From: Tridacna crocea | Lineage: Eukaryota; Mollusca; Bivalvia; Cardiida; Cardiidae | NCBI GenBank assembly: GCA_943736015.1 | Contig: OX031071.1 | Coordinates: 13,674,119-13,738,118, forward strand | Length of the DNA: 64,000 nucleotides | Reading direction: 5' to 3' | Shown here: positions 39,501 through 44,968 of the stretch, one piece after another | Numbering within the stretch: position 1 is the stretch's first letter | How the letters are laid out: each line of letters starts with the position of its first letter | Position numbers and translations under genes: made by a program | Notes under the pieces: generated by a model | What the model saw: only the letters and a program-made list of their open reading frames with translations | The model's database searches: none | Told to the model about the DNA's origin: nothing

Positions 39501-42115
39501 CAATGATTTCAAAAGGCTTCTGTTTTAGGGTCGTAAAAACCAGGGATTGTTTGGTAAAGGGTTAAAAGGGAAAAACCAGCACTATAAAATATATTGCGAA
39601 GATTTTTTGTGGAATGGTTCAAAGAATCCATCTTAAAGGAAGGAGCATCAAGTCAGTCATTTTTAAATCTAAGAAAACCACTGTAGACCTTTCCATCACT
39701 TACCTTTGAGGCTGCTGACAAAATACAGTTTAAATGTAGATGAAATGCAAAAAGTATCAATTGACCCTGATCAGCATTAGAAGTTGGGTCTGAGTGAGTC
39801 ATTTTCTTTTCATATCGAAATTTCTTCTATACTTCATCGCAATTCCGTGTTTTAATAATTGTAGGCCTAACTAAAATACAAATCCTTTTGTAATAAATAA
39901 TGGTACTGGTTACCATGACTGGTCAAATTACTGAAAGGTGTATCAGATAACAGAATGGTGTAAATCAGAATATGTTCTTGCAGATCAAAAAGGCTCCTAC
40001 CAAACAATGAAGTTGTCCTCCAGTACATGGAGAAGACAGACATCCATGGAGAGTCATTTTACCGTTGGCCGACCAATGATGATGTTTCTCAAGAGCATAT
40101 GCACTCAATTGTTAAAAGACTTGGTGACCCATTTCTGGACTGGTAGAAGAAAGAAGCACAACAAGGCTCCAAGTTTACAGATTTATCTAAACTGAACTGT
40201 ATAATGTTTAACTCATTACCAAATGACAAAATTTGAGGTTTGACCAAATCGAAAGCATTTGCAGGCGACAAAATAAAAGTGGCAGAAAATTTGAAATTTG
40301 TTTTGTGAAGGGTAGAAAACATTGTGGGAAAAGGAGGCAATGCTGCTTAACAGCATTTTCTCCTTTTCCCACAGTGTTTTCTAAAGGCTTGTTTCTCGGG
40401 AGCGTCAAAAGTAGGGATTGTGTGGTAATAGGTTAATGCCAAACTGCTCCAAACTGATACAAAGGATCTATCATGAGTCTTTGTTTGTGACAAATTGATC
40501 TTAACCAAATCAGGAATACTTGTAAAGGTTACGGAGTGGGCCTTTCTATCCTGGATGAGGTTAAGATCTGATTGTCTTAAAGAAGGATGAGTGACAGATT
40601 CTCTTTCTCAAATAACAGCCTGGTTTTGAGTATTTTTATTAAAGTTTTTTGAAACAAAGCGACGCAAATTATGTCATTTTTGTCAAATACTGCCATCATT
40701 TCAAAGTGATTCCACACATTTTTAACCCTATATCACACAATCCCGACTTTTGACAACCCTATTGAAGGATTTTGAAAACATTGTGGGTAAAGGGGAAAAT
40801 GCTGTTAACCAGCATTTTCTCCTTAAACTAAAACGTTTTCTATCATATCAAAGACAGAAACCAGCATTTTAGCAACATTAAAATTTTCATCTGCAAGTGC
40901 TTTTAATTTGAGTAGGGCCCAAATTTTGTCGTTTGGTGAAGGCATAAGACAGGAATGTTTGTTATGGCTGTTGGTCATTGAAGAAAAGAGTAGCTATGTG
41001 AGAAAATAGTGTTATATCAGGGTAGCTATGTGAGAAAATAGAGTTACATCATTGTGTTTTTAACTTTCTAATACTGTAATGATTGTTCTCAAAATACATG
41101 TCTGTCCTGTTACGTGACAAGTGATTAGTCGAACAGTTTTGAAATGACACAGCAGTGCCACATTAGTTTCACAATTCAGCTTTCTTTGTCTTCAAATGTT
41201 CTGTTAAAAGGTTCAAATTTTGTCTTTTCAGTTTATGGTGATGGAAAAATGCACTTTAACTGATAGGAAAAAATTTGAAGTTTACTTGTCAGGAAATTGA
41301 AAAATTTGTGCAACGCTTAAACTTTCCAACTAGCAAAATTCTTTACATAAGGGCTTTAGTCTGACACAGTTTGCTTATTTTGAGACACAGATTAGTTTAT
41401 GATCATGACACAATGTATTACATGTGTTTTTGATCTATATAAAACTCAGTTTTTGTCACTGATTATGATTTAGGAAAAATGTCTGTTCTGTTACGTGACT
41501 TTCAACAGGTGTATTGAAGATTGAGAAATTTATGACTCAAGGTGATTATATTATCTAATGCTTACATTTTTATGATAATATAGATATGTATCTTTAAAAT
41601 AGAAACAAGATTTATCTTCTGTCTTGACTTTGAATTTTTCATCACATTGTCCAGCCGTTTTATCCCTAGAGCAAATTATGAGTCAAAAACAATATGGAAA
41701 ATGGATGTACTTTAGACCAGCAGTACCACTCTTTCTTTTTTGTAAAAGAACTTTTTCGGAAGAAAAGGAAAATTTATACAATTAACTGCAGAGTTTTCCT
41801 ATAGCCACACTATTTTTATTTCTATTTAATTATCAACTCTTTATCGCACAATGCAGAATTTGAAATGCCCCAGAGAGAAAGTTTTTGGTAACTGAGAAAA
41901 GGAGAAAATGCTGCTAATCAGCATTTTCTCTTTATCAATTTTCTACCTTTTCAAACCTCAGCTAAGCTCACCTTTGGTTTCATGATTGCTTCAACACTGC
42001 TGTCTATATTGGTTTCAAAAACATGGGCTTTTGTCAGCTTCTTGTCCCAGTGGGCTGCCAACCATATTCTAGCCAATGGGCCTTTCTTACTCAACACAAA
42101 ATGGGCATAAAACAT
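15294..42115 (-). CDS. RAD21: RAD21 cohesin subunit, complete coding region in 11 exons
   Basis: RAD21 is the kleisin that closes the cohesin ring between SMC1 and SMC3, acting in sister-chromatid cohesion, DNA repair and loop formation in the nucleus. Seen here: exons joined by GT-AG introns give 1974 nt, 657 residues plus stop, close to the 631 of human RAD21. The N-terminal Rad21/Rec8 domain (about residues 1-110) starts [20 protein letters not shown]. An acidic, low-complexity middle follows, then a basic patch and the conserved block [17 protein letters not shown] (about 357-373). A C-terminal winged-helix SMC1-binding domain (about 600-657) contains [23 protein letters not shown] ending at residue 172 matches the first separase site of vertebrate RAD21 in sequence and number. 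A second E-x-x-R site, EASR at 469-472, lies in the expected linker. All exon phases agree. The introns are packed with TTAA MITEs but the exons are free of them. Exon borders were read by eye; alternative microexons cannot be excluded. Confidence 0.96.
15639..15833 (+). mobile_element. TTAA MITE with truncated right end, in RAD21 intron
   Basis: TTAA at 15635-15638, about 50 bp from the last exon's acceptor. It ends at the TTAA (15834-15837) where the next copy starts, its own GGTAAAGGG being lost. Confidence 0.82.
15838..16055 (+). mobile_element. TTAA MITE abutting the preceding copy
   Basis: Shares TTAA 15834-15837 and ends at TTAA 16056-16059. Core GGTAACC with ACACTGTGG / CCCAGTGTT arms. 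Confidence 0.87.
16375..16500 (+). repeat. CCAGTGCACCTA repeat family copy
   Basis: GCCAGTGCACCTACCCATTC ... CTAGCTGCTTTCCCACATAG corresponds to 21335-21430 and, inverted, to 58520-58625. A larger dispersed repeat of unknown class. Confidence 0.6.
16505..16580. other. empty insertion site paralogous to the MITE at 12505-12726
   Basis: CAAAGCTCACTGAGGAGTTT ... GCCTAATTC-TTAA-AGCAGGCTGCCTCC is uninterrupted here and split by a 222-bp MITE at 12501-12730. Confidence 0.93.
16699..17054 (-). CDS. RAD21: RAD21 coding exon 10 (residues 442-560)
   Basis: The exon is 356 nt (ATCAACAG acceptor, GTAAGT donor). [19 protein letters not shown] aligns with the vertebrate segment holding the second separase site; here the candidate is EASR (469-472). 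The exon ends in a Pro/Gly-rich run with imperfect SVGPP repeats before the acidic C-terminal linker. Confidence 0.93.
17160..18130 (+). repeat. mollusc-type dispersed element with internal tandem units
   Basis: Imperfect units of about 200-240 bp (AGGGCCAAATTTGACCCC ... GCTACATGCCAAATTTGGTA) occur at about 17200, 17333, 17535 and 17775. A non-repeated tail follows with CCATGGCAACCAGAG, a GACGGACGGATGCACGGACG run and AGCCCTCAGGCCTTCTGCC. Located in a RAD21 intron. No coding capacity seen; its class is not established. Confidence 0.75.
18134..18283 (-). mobile_element. TTAA MITE, right two thirds
   Basis: Joined directly to the end of the preceding repeat (GAGCG-AAAAATTGAAATTTG). Core GGTTACT; ends GGTAAAGTG about 60 bp from RAD21 exon 9. 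Confidence 0.7.
18347..18458 (-). CDS. RAD21: RAD21 coding exon 9 (residues 405-442)
   Basis: The exon is 112 nt (TTATGCAG acceptor, GTAAGA donor). It encodes [20 protein letters not shown] followed by a charged stretch, in phase with both neighbours. It corresponds to the region after the conserved central block, where vertebrate sequence is also variable. Confidence 0.9.
18865..19028 (+). mobile_element. degraded TTAA MITE, left hairpin arm lost
   Basis: GGGAATAGCATTTTCTCC retains only the right core arm; the right end is ATGTGGTAAACGG. Nearby 19062-19170 carries an AGATCACACTG-type repeat. Confidence 0.55.
19351..19571 (-). CDS. RAD21: RAD21 coding exon 8, central conserved block (residues 331-404)
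   Basis: The exon is 221 nt (TTTTGCAG acceptor, GTATTT donor). It encodes [20 protein letters not shown], then [20 protein letters not shown] and [14 protein letters not shown], the most recognisable internal part of RAD21, with a basic KRKRK run that may serve nuclear import. Confidence 0.96.
19755..19971 (+). mobile_element. TTAA MITE, forward
   Basis: CTAA at 19751-19754, TTAA at 19972-19975. Core mutated but paired (GATAACCAGCC). Confidence 0.82.
19976..20045 (-). mobile_element. TTAA MITE left-end fragment
   Basis: CCCTTTACCAGACAAGACTC ... GCAGTTGCAGACGAC, sharing TTAA 19972-19975; the remainder is missing. 20050-20600 shows nothing recognised. Confidence 0.55.
20625..20765 (-). CDS. 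RAD21: RAD21 coding exon 7 (residues 284-331)
   Basis: The exon is 141 nt (TTCAATAG acceptor, GTATGT donor). It ends with [20 protein letters not shown], matching the highly conserved [14 protein letters not shown] block of animal RAD21. Confidence 0.95.
21225..21276 (+). mobile_element. TTAA MITE right-end fragment
   Basis: GCTTTCGATTTGGACAAACC ... TTTGGTAAAGAG-TTAA. 20850-21220 before it contains nothing recognised. Confidence 0.6.
21335..21540 (+). repeat. CCAGTGCACCTA repeat family, longer copy
   Basis: GGCCAGTGCACCTATCAATT ... AAGCCACTGGCTGCTTTCCC. Partial relatives at 16375, 42196 (inverted), 53751, 58445 (inverted) and 62345. Confidence 0.6.
21590..22016 (-). mobile_element. TTAA MITE split by a nested MITE
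   Basis: The outer arm AACAAAATTTTAGACTGGTC is broken at 21618 and resumes at 21843 with TTGAAAGCATTC and its own core (with a 6-bp insertion, AGCCAGAAAAACC). Confidence 0.78.
21623..21838 (+). mobile_element. TTAA MITE nested in the copy at 21590-22016
   Basis: TTAA at 21619-21622 and 21839-21842. Forward, core GGTAACC, right end TTGGTGATGAG. Confidence 0.88.
22227..22322 (-). CDS. RAD21: RAD21 coding exon 6 (residues 252-284)
   Basis: The exon is 96 nt (TTTACAG acceptor, GTAATC donor) and encodes [20 protein letters not shown] followed by an Ala/Pro-rich end. The linker is poorly conserved; the call rests on phase, splice sites and acidic composition. 96 nt is again a multiple of three. 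Confidence 0.88.
22386..22440. repeat. dispersed AGATCAGACTGCAC repeat copy
   Basis: CAAGATCAGACTGCACAAAA is mirrored by TGCAGTCTGATCTTG; 60 bp upstream of RAD21 exon 6. Confidence 0.65.
22669..22815 (-). mobile_element. degraded TTAA MITE fragment
   Basis: Arm remnants ACTTGTCAAAGTTATAAGCA and GCATTTTCTCCTTTACCC; no clear ends. Confidence 0.5.
22819..23252. mobile_element. Tc1/mariner-like TIR element carrying a MITE, copy A
   Basis: TACTACTCAAACTTTGCTAG at the left and the inverse CAAAGTTTGAGTAGTA at the right, flanked by TA. Paralogue of 58943-59735. Non-autonomous. Class inferred from TA flanks and TIR only. Confidence 0.75.
22957..23172 (+). mobile_element. TTAA MITE inside the TIR element, copy A
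   Basis: TTAA at 22953-22956. CCCTTTCCCTCATGATGCC end; core GGATACC. The orthologous MITE in copy B is 59297-59490. Confidence 0.82.
24347..24811. repeat. foldback repeat with CRE-like sites in both arms
   Basis: TTAGCCTAGCGATAGACAAC ... is mirrored at 24811; arms of about 145-185 bp surround a centre of about 130 bp. Each arm contains GCTGACGTCAC, a cAMP-response-element-like palindrome. It lies within the 3.9-kb element. Confidence 0.88.
24980..25905 (+). mobile_element. partial copy of the hAT element at 48261-51306
   Basis: Matches 48545-48600 and 49850-51303 in order and ends CGATCATCTGCCCACCACTA. It lacks about 1.2 kb of the internal region and the 695-bp nested element. A 25-nt C run lies at 25050-25074. 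Confidence 0.82.
25906..27164. other. AT-rich interior of the 3.9-kb element
   Basis: A short CT run at 26703-26720. No transposase-like frame and no known RNA; the open frames are short and unremarkable. Confidence 0.5.
27660..27745 (-). mobile_element. degraded TTAA MITE fragment
   Basis: GATAGAAAACATGGTGG ... GCTGGTTACCAGGATTTT; the right arm decays. About 160 bp from RAD21 exon 5. Confidence 0.5.
27902..27964 (-). CDS. RAD21: RAD21 coding exon 5, 63-nt acidic microexon (residues 231-252)
   Basis: A short exon (AAATTAG acceptor, GTAGGT donor) encodes [20 protein letters not shown] in the phase linking exons 4 and 6. It continues the Gly/Asp-rich linker and could be skipped in frame (63 nt). 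Confidence 0.88.
28094..28313 (+). mobile_element. TTAA MITE, subfamily D, complete, 220 bp
   Basis: TTAA at 28090-28093 and 28314-28317. CCCTTTACCCCATAGGG left, GAGTAAAGGG right, core GAAATTGCTCGTCAAGAGC. Unlike other subfamilies the two outer arms are not alike. Confidence 0.93.
28348..28566 (+). mobile_element. TTAA MITE, forward, 219 bp
   Basis: TTAA at 28344-28347 and 28567-28570. Core GATAACC. Confidence 0.9.
28847..29030 (+). mobile_element. TTAA MITE, right end lost
   Basis: TCAA at 28843-28846; core partly decayed (GGTTACAAAC); ends inside the GCAAATGCTTTCAATT arm. Confidence 0.7.
29212..29429 (-). mobile_element. TTAA MITE, reverse, GGGAAAGGG end
   Basis: TCAA at 29208-29211 and TTAA at 29430-29433. 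Core GGTTACC. Confidence 0.88.
29680..29899 (+). mobile_element. TTAA MITE, subfamily C, complete, 220 bp
   Basis: TTAA at 29676-29679 and 29900-29903. Forward (AACAAGCCC end), core GAAATTGCTCGTAACGAGC. Confidence 0.92.
30092..30301 (-). CDS. RAD21: RAD21 coding exon 4 with separase site (residues 161-231)
   Basis: The exon is 210 nt with a CCATAG acceptor and GTGAGA donor. It opens [19 protein letters not shown]; the ERELLR motif ends at Arg172, the position cleaved by separase in human RAD21. The rest is acidic and poorly conserved, ending GGGGFIG. Confidence 0.94.
30394..30545. repeat. foldback element in RAD21 intron
   Basis: ATTTCATCAGCTTGTGGTTA ... AAAGGGAAAGG is mirrored by CCTTTCCCTTT ... 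AACTACAAGCTAATGAAAT, arms about 60 bp, loop about 30 bp. Confidence 0.82.
30986..31095 (-). CDS. RAD21: RAD21 coding exon 3 (residues 124-161)
   Basis: The exon is 110 nt with a TTTGCAG acceptor and GTGAGT donor. It completes Asn124 and encodes [20 protein letters not shown], corresponding to the vertebrate DIDVAQQFSLNQSRVEEIT stretch. It ends one base into Gly161. Confidence 0.94.
31151..31370 (-). mobile_element. TTAA MITE, reverse
   Basis: TTAA at 31147-31150, starting 52 bp beyond RAD21 exon 3's acceptor. The right end decays to GCGAAAGGGTAAAA. Confidence 0.82.
31371..31560 (+). mobile_element. degraded TTAA MITE
   Basis: GACAAGATTGTGGAAAGGGG ... CTACAATGTTTTC, with right TTAA at 31561-31564. 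Much of the core is deleted. Confidence 0.65.
31757..31979 (-). mobile_element. TTAA MITE, reverse, 223 bp
   Basis: TTAA at 31753-31756 and 31980-31983. Core GGTTATCAGC. Confidence 0.88.
32048..32265 (-). mobile_element. TTAA MITE, subfamily C, first of a three-element chain
   Basis: TTAA at 32044-32047 and 32266-32269. Core CTCGTTACGAGC. Confidence 0.88.
32270..32496 (-). mobile_element. TTAA MITE sharing TTAA with both neighbours
   Basis: TTAA at 32266-32269 and 32497-32500. Reverse arms but core GGTAACC, the second exception to the core/arm orientation rule. Confidence 0.88.
32501..32539 (-). mobile_element. subfamily C right-end fragment
   Basis: GAAGACACATAAAAACCAGG ... GGGAAAGGG to TTAA at 32540-32543; 39 bp from the donor of RAD21 exon 2. 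Confidence 0.7.
32582..32808 (-). CDS. RAD21: RAD21 coding exon 2 (residues 49-124)
   Basis: The acceptor is TTTTACAG and the donor GTGAGT; 227 nt leave two bases of an Asn codon. It encodes [20 protein letters not shown] and [17 protein letters not shown], nearly invariant in animal RAD21. A TTAA-element cluster ends about 40 bp beyond its donor. Confidence 0.96.
32954..33175 (+). mobile_element. TTAA MITE, forward, 222 bp
   Basis: TTAA at 32950-32953 and 33176-33179. Perfect core GGTAACC; adjoins the left end of the pogo-like element. Confidence 0.93.
33541..34077. mobile_element. TTAA element with AGGTGG termini (Kolobok-like)
   Basis: TTAA at 33537-33540 and 34078-34081 flank AGGTGGGTAT ... 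GGGCCACCT, 537 bp. TTAA target with purine-purine termini fits Kolobok rather than piggyBac; no coding seen. Paralogue at 44170-44709. Confidence 0.75.
34576..34795 (-). mobile_element. TTAA MITE inside the pogo-like element
   Basis: TTAA at 34572-34575 and 34796-34799; 220 bp, core GGTTACC, GGGAAAGGG end. Confidence 0.92.
35760..35873 (-). mobile_element. MITE relic next to a TIR-element fragment
   Basis: GGCATTTTCTCCTTTCCCC ... GTGAAGGG. The preceding CACTTGCTAAAATTGGCCAG resembles the right end of the element at 43033-43699. Confidence 0.5.
36365..37205. repeat. cluster of TTACGTGA / ACGTAAC motifs
   Basis: About eight copies in both orientations (near 36370, 36573, 36743, 36763, 36952, 37133, 37163, 37196), several after CTGTCC. 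Two more at 41108 and 41492. 35880-36360 holds nothing recognised. Confidence 0.6.
37533..37751 (+). mobile_element. TTAA MITE, forward, 219 bp
   Basis: TTAA at 37529-37532 and 37752-37755. Core GGTAACC; the right arm has a 3-bp insertion of A. Confidence 0.9.
38085..38268 (-). mobile_element. TTAA MITE that has lost its hairpin tip
   Basis: TTAA at 38081-38084 and 38269-38272. GAAAACATTG is joined to CTTTTTCCACAATG, deleting the central 40 bp while keeping both ends. Confidence 0.82.
38352..38433 (+). mobile_element. TTAA MITE left fragment
   Basis: TTAACCAAACAAATTAGGG ... GGGAAAAGAAGAAAATGC. A possible right half (GGTTACTTGCATT ... GCAATGCTTTCTATC) is at 38612-38660, separated by candidate exon a. 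Confidence 0.5.
38488..38541 (+). CDS. unrecognised nested gene, candidate exon a
   Basis: The exon lies antisense within the first coding intron of RAD21. It encodes [17 protein letters not shown] in an open frame with an ACCCAG acceptor and GTAAAC donor, ending one base into a codon completed by exon b. The acceptor is uncertain; 38473 is an alternative start. Upstream exons were not found. I do not recognise the protein. Confidence 0.45.
38778..38853 (+). CDS. unrecognised nested gene, candidate exon b
   Basis: The exon is 76 nt between a strong TCTTTCAG acceptor and a consensus GTAAGT donor. It encodes [20 protein letters not shown] plus GLYS, open only in the frame that both flanking exons require (G|AT on entry, GA|A on exit). 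Confidence 0.55.
39223..39561. mobile_element. composite TTAA MITE with two to three hairpin cores
   Basis: Between TTAA 39219-39222 and 39562-39565 lie two core palindromes and one solitary half core. A second copy begins at an internal TTAACAACCC site. Confidence 0.82.
39984..40146 (+). CDS. unrecognised nested gene, candidate terminal exon c
   Basis: An acceptor TTCTTGCAG opens a 53-codon frame with [19 protein letters not shown], then [19 protein letters not shown], ending in LGDPFLDW and a TAG at 40144-40146. Composition and phase match make it look like a genuine C-terminus. No AATAAA is evident close by; a TTAA MITE starts 62 bp after the stop. Function unknown; it could be a gene fragment or retained pseudogene. 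Confidence 0.55.
40212..40432 (-). mobile_element. TTAA MITE after the nested gene's last exon
   Basis: TTAA at 40208-40211 and 40433-40436, 221 bp. Core GCTTAACAGC. 40440-40720 holds nothing recognised. Confidence 0.9.
40726..40942 (+). mobile_element. TTAA MITE, forward, right TTAA lost
   Basis: TTAA at 40722-40725; right end TTTGGTGAAGGCATAA. The right core arm is mutated (CCTTAAACTAAAACG). Confidence 0.78.
40991..41055. repeat. 31-bp tandem duplication
   Basis: GTAGCTATGTGAGAAAATAG occurs twice. 41056-41830 holds two TTACGTGA motifs and nothing else recognised. Confidence 0.7.
41837..41957 (+). mobile_element. TTAA MITE fragment 14 bp from a RAD21 donor
   Basis: TCAA at 41833-41836, CTCTTTATCGCACAATGC end, decayed core GCTAATCAGC; stops just before the splice donor at 41971. 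Confidence 0.7.
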
Positions 42116-42140
42116 CTTGCTTTCATCTGATCACTCAAAC
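41972..42140 (-). CDS. RAD21: RAD21 first coding exon (residues 1-48)
   Basis: The start codon is at 42115-42113; 41972-42115 encodes 48 whole codons ending KPK and followed by a GTGAGC donor. A TTTTCAG acceptor at 42141-42147 puts 25 nt of 5' leader in the same exon, so at least one upstream non-coding exon is expected. It encodes the N-terminal SMC3-binding part. Confidence 0.95.
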
Positions 42141-42195
42141 CTGAAAATATAACATCAGTTTAGATGGTAACAATGGCTAAGGTCTTGGTGAGGAT

Positions 42196-42335
42196 TGATG
42201 ATGGCTATTACAACATGATTCACTTCTCTCTCAGTACTAATGTTGAACACAGTCTCACTTGGGAAAGCAGCCAGTGACTTGGAAAGAATGTTGCAGAGTA
42301 CTGATAAAAGTATGCAAGTGTGTTCCATTTGCGAA
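42196..42335 (-). repeat. CCAGTGCACCTA repeat family copy, inverted
   Basis: GAAAGCAGCCAGTGACTTGG ... GAGTACTGATAAAAGTATGC, as at 58550-58625. It lies between RAD21 exon 1 and the candidate promoter. Confidence 0.55.
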
Positions 42336-42540
42336 TGAAGTACCTAAATTAAGCATTGCGTGATGTATACGTTGTCACGCACATGTCGCATTTGACAACA
42401 CTTTCTGCTTTTTTGACTATGTTTACGGAACAACAGGGTGAACTGCAATTATATCCATATTATGTAGATTTAAATCGATGTTTGATTTATTGTCAGTAGA
42501 TGTGGAATTTAGACAGAAGTCTAAAATTTAAGGCCGGGTA

Positions 42541-42580
42541 ACATGTTTACCCGATTAAAAATGGCGGCCAGTTGTCATTC
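42541..42580 (-). promoter_or_regulatory. candidate RAD21 upstream exon/promoter with YY1-like motif
   Basis: Read on the minus strand, GGCCGCCATTTTTAATCGG is followed by GTAAAC (donor at 42550-42549). GCCGCCATTTT resembles the start-site YY1 motif common at animal housekeeping promoters. A non-coding first exon here, spliced to 42140, would fit, but no transcript evidence is available. Confidence 0.3.
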
Positions 42581-43032
42581 TAGATCCGTTAATTTTTAAT
42601 TTCATTCTCCCAATATCACGAAAGAAAACCATTTTTTTCGAGCATATTTATGGATATAGATCTGACACATCAACCTTGTTAAACAGCTACTGCAGCAGGA
42701 ATGTAAATTCCCAGAACCGATGTATTTTACTACGCTGTGAGTGTGTGGACTCGTATTTAGGTTAACATCTATTGGCGGACATCAATGGTATGCTGTTATT
42801 TATCATTTTGTTTTAAACTGTTCACCTTTCATCAATATAAACATAAGTTTGTGTTAAAAACAAACAAGGACAAATTATTCGCATTTATATTAGTTATTTG
42901 ACCTAATTGTAAAAAGAAATGGGGTATTTCAGTGTTTCGGTGGTATTTCGGTGATTCATCGCACCTGTGTTTTAGGTATTAATTAAGTGATTCTCGGGTG
43001 GTATTGTGTTTTAGAACTTGTCAGAACATGGT

Positions 43033-43699
43033 CAGGGTTCGAAATTCCCACATATTTACTCGCAAAATGCAAGCCAGAATTGGAAAATGCGAGTTGGAAT
43101 TTCAAGCACTTGAAGCCTCCAAGTTGCTGTTCTTTATCCGAGTTTCATGAGGCAAGCGCGTTCGTCTGCACTTACAGCCGATACTTAGGTTTTGCGTTTT
43201 TTTAATGCGTTTTTTTAATGCAGAAAAACAGTAGGCGAATTCAATCTCTGATTATAAAGCAAAAATATTTGTCGCTTTGCCTATATTCATATTATGCACA
43301 AATGGCAACGGGAAGCAAGTCAGACGTGGTGGAACTCGTTAAACCAATCACCAGACACACAGATAATCGGATGTGTTACGTCTGTATTTCATTCACAAAA
43401 TCGTCCACCATCAGTAGTAAGTTTTGCAGAAATTTAACTTGGTTTTAGAACAGAAATTCAACTGGAATTGAATTGATTGTTAAATGAGGGTTTTAATATC
43501 AATTAATGTTCCTTTTGTTTGGTTGTTGTCTCAATTGACAGGTTACGTAATAGAACATGATTCAACACCATTCGTCCTTTACAATTGATAGGCAAGCTGA
43601 GCTTTAAAAAAATGTGAGTCCAATTTTAATTTTGCAAGTGGAAATAAAAGCTACTTGCTAAAATTTGCATGTGGATAAAAAAATGAAATTGGAACCCTG
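43033..43699. mobile_element. TIR element CAGGGTTCGAAATT, 667 bp
   Basis: CAGGGTTCGAAATT and the inverse AAATTGGAACCCTG, flanked by ATGGT on both sides (43028-43032, 43700-43704). Contains an exon-like frame at 43302-43416. Superfamily not assigned. Confidence 0.72.
43302..43416 (+). CDS. exon-like open frame inside a TIR element, unknown product
   Basis: The ATG at 43302 opens MATGSKSDVVELVKPITRHT and 18 further residues to a GTAAGT donor at 43417. It lies inside the TIR element 43033-43699, so it may be a first exon carried or captured by a transposon. No partner exon was identified. Confidence 0.3.
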
Positions 43700-44169
43700 A
43701 TGGTGGAAAGAGCGTTAAGTTACAAATGGATATGGTTTCAGCGACTACTTATAAACATTTCAGGTCTTTCTCATCAGTATTCTTTCACAGGTATTCGACA
43801 TCCTGAGAGCATTAAAACCAAGTTAAACGCCCATAAAACCTTTTCAAAACGCTTATATAATCTGGATTTTTCTTGCTGGCAAAATGTAAATACTTGTGAT
43901 TATTTCATCTTTATACATTTGTATCCAGGCCACATCACAGGGAGGCCCTCTTTTTTTGTGTTTTTGAAATTACCAACCTTGATAAGGTTATTTTTAGAAA
44001 CTAATGATTGAAAACATTAAAAAATAAATACATATTCTTCTAATTGAATGCAAACATGCACTTAATTAAGTTGATTAAAGACATTGGCTAATCTCTGTAG
44101 ATAAAGTTTTCACACTTGAAAATAATTATCAGTCATTATTGTTTGTTGTCCAATTAAGAAAGAGCTTAA

Positions 44170-44709
44170 AGGTGGGTATTTAAAATTTTTACATCTCACC
44201 AAATTAAAAAACATATATACCACTAAAATTTATATGAAAAAATAATACAAATCATCAATAAGTAAGAGCCATAAAATTACAAAAAAAAAATTTTTTGATG
44301 GTGTTCCCTTAAAAGGCTACGTAGCCTCTTAAGGTATTTTTAGATTTCCCGCCAAAAATCAATAAAGCATTTTGGGAATGTCAAGTCACTGGCACGTGAA
44401 TTACAACGCTTAAATTCCATTACACAACAAACATGTAATAATTATTTTCCATAATGTCTTCTTCGGACCCTATATTTGAAACTTTATCTGTGTATTCCTG
44501 TATATAAATGAGCGAATTGATCATCTAAAAATAGAAAGTGTCTCCCGTTGGTGTCAACCTGGGCCGTAGTAAATCTCTAATTTCTCGTGCTGTCGGATGG
44601 TTTTCGACTACTGTGGTTTTATGAAGGCAAATTAAAAGGCTTAGGGAGTATAAAGATGATTTTTTTGCATCTTTTTAAAATTTTCGTCCCAAGATCTGAA
44701 GGGCCACCT
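44170..44709. mobile_element. TTAA element with AGGTGG termini (Kolobok-like), second copy
   Basis: TTAA at 44166-44169 and 44710-44713. Matches 33541-34077 along its length. Its right part is included in the tandem duplication that follows. Confidence 0.75.
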
Positions 44710-44968
44710 TTAATGCAGAACCTGTAAAATCTATTGCAGCAGTAATGAATGATTAAAGACCAGTGCTCTCAATAAGCGGACGTCGACGTGTATTACGTCC
44801 AAATTTTTAGAAAAAACGTCGGCATTTTCCAAGTCGGACGTTTTTTTAACGTCCATATTATGACAAAAACGTCCGAGAATTTCAACCCGGACGTTTTTTT
44901 TAATGCACAAAGGGTTTGACGCGTGTGGAAAACTAGGATAACCTCCATTCAATGTAAGGAAGGCGCTA
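44279..44968. repeat. 689-bp tandem duplication, unit 1
   Basis: Differs from unit 2 at only a handful of positions (for example CAACGC/CAATGC, AAGCGG/AAGCAG). Includes the right part of the Kolobok-like element and an ACGTCC/GGACGT-rich segment. Confidence 0.93.
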
